DNA from: an uncultured Flavobacterium sp.
GTDB taxonomy: Bacteria; Bacteroidota; Bacteroidia; Flavobacteriales; Flavobacteriaceae
DNA length: 9,916 bases
Assembly: GCA_946480635.1 (NCBI GenBank)
Contig: CAMLKV010000052.1
Coordinates: forward strand, 1-9,916
Reading direction: 5' to 3'
In this document: one piece after another, positions 6,180 through 9,916 of the stretch
Layout: each line of letters starts with the position of its first letter
How positions within the stretch are numbered: position 1 is the stretch's first letter
The notes under the pieces: generated by a model
The model's input: the letters and a program-made list of their open reading frames with translations, nothing else
The model's database searches: none
Told to the model about the DNA's origin: nothing
Position numbers and translations under genes: made by a program

Positions 6180-7055
6180 TTAATCATATTTTTTATGTTT
6201 CCAACGTTTGTGGGTCCATAAATAATACTCAGGAGCTTCTATAATCTGTTTTTCAGTGCGATCCATAAATGCTTCGGATATTTTATAGTCTGGAACTGAT
6301 TTTACATCTTCTGTTAGTACTTCAAAACTAGCTTCATAATAGCCACGTTTTACTTTTCGTACTTTCATGTATATTATATTCATATCAAATTCCTTAGCTA
6401 AGCTTTCAGCTCCAAAATGAATAGCTGTTGTTTGACCAAAAAAAGTATACCAATACATTTTATCTGATCTTCTAGGGGTTTGATCACTAGCAAAACCATA
6501 AACACCTAATACACCATTTTTATAATTTTGGGCAATGGTTTTTTTAGTTTCTTTAGTTGTTATCAAATAAGCTTTGAATCGAGATCTGATTTTTCTTACC
6601 AAATCATCAAAGTATTTGTTTGATATTTGTTTGTAAATTCCATATCCTTTATGAGATATTTTTCTATTCATAGAAATTACCCATTCATAACTTGCATAAT
6701 GAGAAACAATTAGCGCTATGCTTTTTCCCTTTGTTTCTAGTTCTTTGTAAACTTCAAGGTTTGAGTAGGTAAAACGTTCTTCAATTTGTTTATCGGTAAT
6801 ACTTATTGTTTTAATCATTTCTAAAAACATATCACATAAATGTTGAAATGATTTTTTTTCGATTTCAAGTCTTTCTTTGTCAGTAAGATTTGGAAAAGCA
6901 ATTAATAAGTTCTCTCTAACAGTTTTTTTTCTGTAACCAATAATATGATAAACTATAAAATAAACAAAGTCAGAAAAGATATATAAAAGGCGGAAGGGTA
7001 AAATTGAAATAATCCACAAAAGCGGATAAATTATAATAAAAATTAGTAATTGCAT
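6180..7055 (-). CDS. Lysophospholipid/lipid A acyltransferase, LpxL/HtrB family
   Basis: A 291-residue inner-membrane acyltransferase of the LpxL/LpxM (lauroyl/myristoyl) superfamily. Residues 1-40 are a long hydrophobic anchor (MQLLIFIIIYPLLWIISILP...). YRKKTVRENLLIAFPNLTDKER (41-62) is the typical segment after the anchor. H119 and E124 in SHYASYEW form the HX4(D/E) catalytic motif, and SDQTPRR (190-196) is the conserved DQxP-type site. In Bacteroidota such enzymes are thought to act on lipid A or on aminolipids; the acceptor cannot be told from sequence. The start at 7055 is chosen because it opens the hydrophobic anchor and lies just after a TATATTTG box (7072-7079). The longer frame from 7181 would run across that box and into the rhomboid gene's 5' end. 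The gene converges with the PLP enzyme gene, only 6 bases apart, and no terminator fits between. Confidence 0.88.
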   Translation of the reverse strand: MQLLIFIIIYPLLWIISILPFRLLYIFSDFVYFIVYHIIGYRKKTVRENLLIAFPNLTDKERLEIEKKSFQHLCDMFLEMIKTISITDKQIEERFTYSNLEVYKELETKGKSIALIVSHYASYEWVISMNRKISHKGYGIYKQISNKYFDDLVRKIRSRFKAYLITTKETKKTIAQNYKNGVLGVYGFASDQTPRRSDKMYWYTFFGQTTAIHFGAESLAKEFDMNIIYMKVRKVKRGYYEASFEVLTEDVKSVPDYKISEAFMDRTEKQIIEAPEYYLWTHKRWKHKKYD

Positions 7056-7071
7056 TGATAAAAGGTTTAAG

Positions 7072-7079
7072 CAAATATA
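7072..7079 (-). promoter_or_regulatory. Promoter -7 box for the acyltransferase gene
   Basis: Read on the minus strand this is TATATTTG, an exact TAnnTTTG match. The predicted transcript start is near 7065, about 10 bases before the ATG at 7055, which supports that start over the longer frame. No convincing -33 TTTG is present at the usual distance. Confidence 0.5.
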
Positions 7080-7147
7080 AATTATTATTCTACTTTTTTT
7101 GCGTAAATAAATGTTAAATGCTTTTCTTATATTTACTAATAAAAAAC

Positions 7148-7774
7148 ATGAACCCAATTTTATTAGGAATAATAGGAACAAATCTCATCTTGAGTTATAA
7201 GGCTTTTCAAGACATTTCCTTTTTTAGAAAATACGAATTTCACATTGCTAGTATAAGAGCTGGAGAGCAAATTAGAATGTTTTCATCAGCTTTTTTACAT
7301 GCAGATTGGGCCCATCTATTCTTTAACATGTTTACCCTATATATGTTCGCGCCTGTTGTTCTTGGGGATATGGGTAGCATTCCTTTTTTACTTATTTATG
7401 TTGGAAGTTTGATCTGCGGAAGCTTACTTACGTTATATTTTCATCAAAATGATTATTCTTATAGAGCAGTTGGAGCGTCTGGTGCAGTAACTGGGATAAT
7501 TTTTAGTTCTATCTTGATAGAAGACAGATTAATGATTTTCGGCTTTTTGCCTGGTTCACTTTACGGGTTTATTTATTTACTGTCATCTATCTATGGGATG
7601 AAGGCTAAAAGTGATAATATAGGACATACAGCACATTTTGGAGGTGCAATAGGAGGTTATGTGATTACGTTATCACAACGGCCAATTCTATTTACAGAAA
7701 ACACTTTTATGGTGATTTTATTAGCAGTGCCAATAGTGTTACTTTTTTTTCTTGCCAAAAGCGGAAAAATATAA
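7148..7774 (+). CDS. Rhomboid family intramembrane serine protease
   Basis: A 208-residue six-helix type rhomboid protease that cleaves membrane-embedded substrates. The catalytic dyad is intact: S111 in GASGAVTG and H163 in HTAHFGGAIGG. HADWAHLFFNM (51-61) supplies the conserved HxxxN of the second helix (H56, N60). The usual acidic loop-1 arginine motif is not obvious. It is a compact form with no extra cytosolic domain. The start at 7148 gives MNPILLGIIGTNLIL, a direct first membrane segment; the frame also reaches back to an ATG at 7118, which would add ten residues. A TATATTTA sequence at 7128-7135 is one base off the -7 consensus and would favour 7148. It is divergent from the acyltransferase gene and 44 bases upstream of the SIMPL gene on the same strand, with no terminator between, so the two may be cotranscribed. 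Natural substrates are unknown. Confidence 0.9.
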   Translation: MNPILLGIIGTNLILSYKAFQDISFFRKYEFHIASIRAGEQIRMFSSAFLHADWAHLFFNMFTLYMFAPVVLGDMGSIPFLLIYVGSLICGSLLTLYFHQNDYSYRAVGASGAVTGIIFSSILIEDRLMIFGFLPGSLYGFIYLLSSIYGMKAKSDNIGHTAHFGGAIGGYVITLSQRPILFTENTFMVILLAVPIVLLFFLAKSGKI

Positions 7775-7818
7775 TTGGCACGCCGTTTGTAATAACAATC
7801 TTATAAATAAAAATAAAT

Positions 7819-8514
7819 ATGAAAAATTTAGTAGTAACATTAATGACAATTTTTACGGTTATGACTTATGCTCAAGATCAAAGACCACAAGTACCACAAA
7901 TAAGTGTGGCAGGAGAAGGTAAAATTAAAGTAACACCAGACCAAGTAATTATTTCAGTTGGTGTCCAAAATAACGGTAAAGACGCAGCTGAAGTTAAAAA
8001 AGCAAATGATATAATTATCGAGAAAGTCATCAAGTATATTAAAGGTTACAATATTCCACAATCTGACTATCAAACTACAAATGTGAATTTGTATAAGAAT
8101 TACGATTACGAGAAAAAGAAATATAATTTCACAGCGAATCAAACAATATCAATTACTTTAAAAGATATTAAAAAGTATGATGCTTTTATGATGGATTTGC
8201 CTGAAACTGGGATAACAAATATAAATGGAGTTGAATTCAAGTCTTCTAAACTAGATCAGTATTTATCAGAAGCAAGAAAAAAAGCTATGCTTGATGCAAA
8301 ACAAAAAGCAACAGATTATACATCGGCTTTGAGTTTGAAGTTAGGAAAGGTTTTATTAATCACTGATAACTCACAAACTTATTATCCACAACCTGTATAC
8401 GCAGGTAGAGAAATGATGTTGGCAAAAGGTGCCGATGCTACTCCAAGAGAAACACTAGCAATTGGAGAAATCGAAGTCACGGCAAACGCTCAAGTTGTAT
8501 TTGCTTTAGAATAA
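7819..8514 (+). CDS. SIMPL domain (DUF541, YggE-like) exported protein
   Basis: A 231-residue periplasmic or outer-membrane-side protein. Residues 1-19 (MKNLVVTLMTIFTVMTYAQ) are a signal peptide ending in a YAQ-type cleavage region. The rest is one SIMPL domain. It opens with PQISVAGEGKIKVTPDQVIISVGV (the GxGxxxxxPDxxxxxxGV pattern of the family) and contains the Ala/Lys-rich helix EARKKAMLDAKQKATDYTSAL followed by LGKVLLITD. It ends with EIEVTANAQVVFALE, typical of YggE-like proteins. SIMPL proteins form ring-like oligomers in some bacteria (e.g. BP26) and E. coli YggE is linked to oxidative stress, but no enzyme activity is established. The length fits the family. The gene follows the rhomboid gene closely and is closed by a strong terminator. 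Confidence 0.9.
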   Translation: MKNLVVTLMTIFTVMTYAQDQRPQVPQISVAGEGKIKVTPDQVIISVGVQNNGKDAAEVKKANDIIIEKVIKYIKGYNIPQSDYQTTNVNLYKNYDYEKKKYNFTANQTISITLKDIKKYDAFMMDLPETGITNINGVEFKSSKLDQYLSEARKKAMLDAKQKATDYTSALSLKLGKVLLITDNSQTYYPQPVYAGREMMLAKGADATPRETLAIGEIEVTANAQVVFALE

Positions 8515-8517
8515 ATT

Positions 8518-8543
8518 AAGGCTCCGCTTTGCGGGGCTTTTTT
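8518..8543 (+). terminator. Intrinsic terminator after the SIMPL gene
   Basis: GCTCCGC (8521-8527), loop TTT, then GCGGGGC (8531-8537) pairs with one T-G wobble, followed by six T, an A and six more T. The stem can be extended with AAG on the left against TTT on the right. It begins 3 bases after the SIMPL stop, points along the plus strand, and separates that gene from the patatin gene. Confidence 0.9.
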
Positions 8544-8569
8544 ATTTTTTAAATAACTGAATACTGTTT

Positions 8570-8577
8570 TATATTTG
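8570..8577 (+). promoter_or_regulatory. Promoter -7 box for the patatin-like gene
   Basis: TATATTTG is an exact match to TAnnTTTG, about 20 bases before the ATG at 8599, so the transcript leader would be short (about 15 bases). It lies right after the SIMPL terminator, as expected for a new transcription unit. The -33 element is not recognisable. Confidence 0.5.
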
Positions 8578-8598
8578 TTGTAAGAATTTACTTTTTTA

Positions 8599-9384
8599 AT
8601 GAAGCTTCATCAAAATTCAATCGGTTTAATTTTATCTGGAGGAGGAACCAAGGGGTTGGCTCATGCAGGTGTTTTAAAATTTTTAGAAGAAAAAAATATC
8701 AAACCAATTCATATCGCAGGAACGAGTGCAGGTTCTATAGTTGCAGCTTTATATGCTGGTGGGCAATCACCTGATGATATTTTAAACTTTTTTAAATCGA
8801 TTTATTTTTTCAATTGGAAGCACTTTACCTTCAAAAAGGCAGGATTGATAGACTCTGATGCTTTTAAAATGTATTTTAATTCAATTTTTGGAGACAAGAA
8901 GATAGGCGATTTGTCTATTCAAATTCATATAACTGCAACCGATTTAGTTAAGGGTAAATTAAAGGTGTTTGATAATGATGCTAAAGTTGTTGATGCCGTA
9001 CTAGCATCTTCATCATTTCCTGGTGTTTTATCTCCGTATGAAGTTGATGGGAATTTGTATAGCGATGGAGGTATATTAAATCATTTCCCAACAGATATTT
9101 TACAAGGAAGATGTGAATCATTAATTGGAGTTTATGTAAGTCCAATTCAAAAGATTGAAAGAAAAGATCTGTCATCAATAAAAGCAGTTACCACAAGAGC
9201 ATTCGATTTGCTTTCGGCAAATTCTAATACGCATAAATTTAATATTTGTGATTGGGTAATTGAACCAGAAGAATTGGCTCGTTTTGGAACATTTGAGACA
9301 AGCCGAGTTAAAATGGATGAGATATTTAAGGTAGGATATGAAGAAGCAAAAAAATCGTATCATGAACTAAACATCGATAAATAA
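8599..9384 (+). CDS. Patatin-like phospholipase (RssA/YchK-type)
   Basis: A 261-residue patatin-fold acyl hydrolase, cytosolic or membrane-associated, with no signal peptide. All catalytic parts are present. SGGGTKGLAHAGVL (13-26) is the glycine-rich oxyanion hole, GTSAGS (41-46) carries the nucleophile S43, and SDGG (155-158) carries the dyad aspartate D156. SSFPGVLSPYEVDGNLYSDGGILNHFP is the conserved stretch around the dyad. The length and N-terminus resemble the short bacterial RssA/YchK type rather than ExoU-like toxins, and no extra domain is fused. Patatins hydrolyse membrane phospholipids or other acyl esters; the real substrate is unknown. The start at 8599 follows directly from the promoter box and gives the family N-terminus. 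No hairpin terminator is seen right after the stop; the next one is at 9711-9740. Confidence 0.9.
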   Translation: MKLHQNSIGLILSGGGTKGLAHAGVLKFLEEKNIKPIHIAGTSAGSIVAALYAGGQSPDDILNFFKSIYFFNWKHFTFKKAGLIDSDAFKMYFNSIFGDKKIGDLSIQIHITATDLVKGKLKVFDNDAKVVDAVLASSSFPGVLSPYEVDGNLYSDGGILNHFPTDILQGRCESLIGVYVSPIQKIERKDLSSIKAVTTRAFDLLSANSNTHKFNICDWVIEPEELARFGTFETSRVKMDEIFKVGYEEAKKSYHELNIDK

Positions 9385-9710
9385 AAGTAAGATAGTAGAA
9401 AAGCTTTCTAATGTTGAAGAATAAACGATTTTGACGCAAAAGATTAGAATTATTTAATCAATAGAGTATTTTTCTATTATTATCTCGCATATTTTATCAG
9501 GTTTATTTTATCGTATAGCAGTCATTGGGAATATTGATAGTTTAATTCCTATTATAAAGCCAAATATTATACTTTCTGTTTTTGGATATTAAGTATATTG
9601 AGATATGTAGTGTCATTTTATGCTTTTGGGTATTACTTTTTGTTGAATAAAAAGGTTTTTCGAGGAAGAAGTAATTAACCAGATTTAGTAGTTTAAAATC
9701 AGATGTAATA
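9385..9710. other. AT-rich intergenic stretch without a convincing gene
   Basis: About 325 bases with stop codons in all frames and no start-plus-leader arrangement. The longest open stretch on the plus strand is about 45 codons without an ATG at its head; it encodes hydrophobic, low-complexity sequence that I cannot assign. A small hairpin (TAGAAA/TTTCTA, 9396-9410) lies just after the patatin stop but lacks a T-run. It could be decayed coding sequence or a long 3' region. I see no RNA gene in it. Confidence 0.5.
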
Positions 9711-9740
9711 AAAAAAGCAAACCTTATGGTTTGCTTTTTT
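9711..9740. terminator. Perfect bidirectional terminator hairpin
   Basis: A 13-bp perfect stem: AAAAAAGCAAACC (9711-9723) and its exact complement (9728-9740), with loop TTAT. It has A-run and T-run flanks on both strands. On the plus strand it could end the patatin transcript. On the minus strand it directly follows the duplicated tRNA 3'-end fragment (9739-9757), the same order as the intact tRNA followed by the hairpin at 9817-9847. Confidence 0.85.
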
Positions 9741-9793
9741 GTGGGGAGAGCAGGATTACTACTATTTTTTCCGTTATCCTGAGTAAGGTTTCC
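9739..9793 (-). pseudogene. Decayed duplicate of the tRNA-Tyr 3' end
   Basis: Nineteen bases (TTGTGGGGAGAGCAGGATT at 9739-9757) are identical to 9862-9880, which spans the acceptor strand and the 3' half of the T-arm of the tRNA-Tyr gene plus 3 bases beyond it. Further along, AAGGTTTCC (9785-9793) is identical to 9891-9899, the tRNA variable-arm region. Between these two matches the tRNA has 10 bases (the T-loop and 5' T-stem), while this copy has 27 unrelated ones, so it cannot fold as a T-arm. It is best read as a broken tRNA copy. An attachment-site remnant is an alternative. Confidence 0.6.
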
Positions 9794-9800
9794 TTACTCA
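9780..9800. repeat. Perfect short inverted repeat (hairpin)
   Basis: TGAGTAAGG (9780-9788) and CCTTACTCA (9792-9800) form a perfect 9-bp stem with a TTT loop. There is no T-run after it on either strand, so it is not a standard terminator. It overlaps the part of the tRNA remnant that matches the variable arm, and may be a leftover or reshaped variable arm, or an unrelated hairpin between the two terminators. Confidence 0.6.
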
Positions 9801-9816
9801 AGCTAATTAAAACAAA

Positions 9817-9847
9817 AAAAAGCACTCAAGTAAACTTGGTGCTTTTT
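9817..9847 (-). terminator. Terminator downstream of tRNA-Tyr
   Basis: AAAAAGCACTCAAG (9817-9830), loop TAAA, then CTTGGTGCTTTTT (9835-9847). The arms pair with a single bulged T at 9826. Read on the minus strand it lies 17 bases after the tRNA 3' end and finishes in a T-run of eight, so it fits as the tRNA transcript's terminator. Confidence 0.75.
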
Positions 9848-9864
9848 CTTAATTAATTATCTTG

Positions 9865-9916
9865 TGGGGAGAGCAGGATTCGAACCTGCGAAGGTTTCCC
9901 AACGGATTTACAGTCC
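9865..9916 (-). tRNA. tRNA-Tyr (GUA), 3' part; 5' end outside window
   Basis: Minus-strand tRNA cut by the right edge. Reading 5' to 3' on the minus strand there is an anticodon loop CTGTAAA (anticodon GTA, tyrosine), stem TCCGT, and then a longer-than-usual variable region (about 12 bases, GGGAAACC-containing), as in bacterial class II tRNA-Tyr. Next come a perfect T-arm (GCAGG, loop TTCGAAT, CCTGC), the acceptor strand TCTCCCC and discriminator A at 9865. The next bases are CAAG, so the CCA tail is not encoded and must be added by CCA transferase. The D-arm and 5' acceptor strand are missing because of the window edge. A terminator follows. Confidence 0.92.

Noticed and set aside
9470..9700. 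Two short open stretches (about 40-45 codons) on the plus strand in the 3' intergenic region; one, with ...IVG-like and ...PNIILSVFGY residues, vaguely recalls a response-regulator receiver domain.
   Set aside because: Neither begins with a plausible start codon and leader, the resemblance is too weak, and the frames are closed quickly on both sides. AT-rich noise explains them equally well.
9739..9880. A functional attL/attR pair bounding a mobile element.
   Set aside because: Only about 105 bases lie between the repeats, with no integrase or cargo. At best it is a scar, so it is listed as a tRNA remnant instead.
1..9916. CRISPR array, insertion sequence, toxin-antitoxin pair, phage genes or other defence system.
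   Set aside because: No regularly spaced repeats, transposase motifs, small paired overlapping genes or nuclease/helicase domains are visible; the gene set is housekeeping and envelope-related.

Overview
The window looks like chromosomal DNA from a Flavobacterium-like member of the Bacteroidota. It is strongly AT-rich. Several genes are preceded by TATATTTG or TAAATTTG boxes, which match the Bacteroidota -7 promoter consensus TAnnTTTG. Leaders are A-rich without clear Shine-Dalgarno sequences, and the exported proteins include a lipoprotein with an acidic CSNDDE start. Genus-level placement is inference from these traits and from protein flavour; no database search was run.

Layout. Bases 2-430 hold the 3' end of a phosphoglucosamine mutase gene (glmM-like), closed by a perfect two-way hairpin at 431-466. 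A minus-strand block follows: a small surface-type lipoprotein (472-1023) with its own promoter and, beyond a terminator at 1101-1131, a run that may be one operon read right to left: tandem SRPBCC protein (2053-2904), VOC/PhnB-like protein (1600-2031) and His-rich exported protein (1138-1554). Next, also on minus, is a SelO-type protein AMPylase (3024-4577). It is divergent from a long class V PLP enzyme (4686-6173) that carries a cysteine-desulfurase-like Cys loop. That gene converges, with 6 bp between stops, on an LpxL-like acyltransferase (6180-7055). The acyltransferase is divergent from a rhomboid protease (7148-7774), followed by a SIMPL-domain periplasmic protein (7819-8514) with a terminator, then a patatin-like phospholipase (8599-9384). 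The right end (9385-9864) has no convincing gene but holds two terminator-like hairpins, a further perfect hairpin and a decayed duplicate of a tRNA 3' end. The window closes inside a minus-strand tRNA-Tyr (9865-9916, 5' part missing).

How the genes fit together. Most are housekeeping or cell-envelope genes: amino-sugar precursor supply, lipid acylation, lipid hydrolysis, intramembrane proteolysis and exported proteins. The SelO/class V PLP pair shares one 108-bp divergent intergenic region and has a possible redox/sulfur theme, which is inference only. I do not see a defence system, CRISPR array, insertion sequence or biosynthetic cluster. The points most worth a second look are the altered cysteine set of SelO, the divergent SelO/desulfurase-like pair, and the tRNA-Tyr duplicate.
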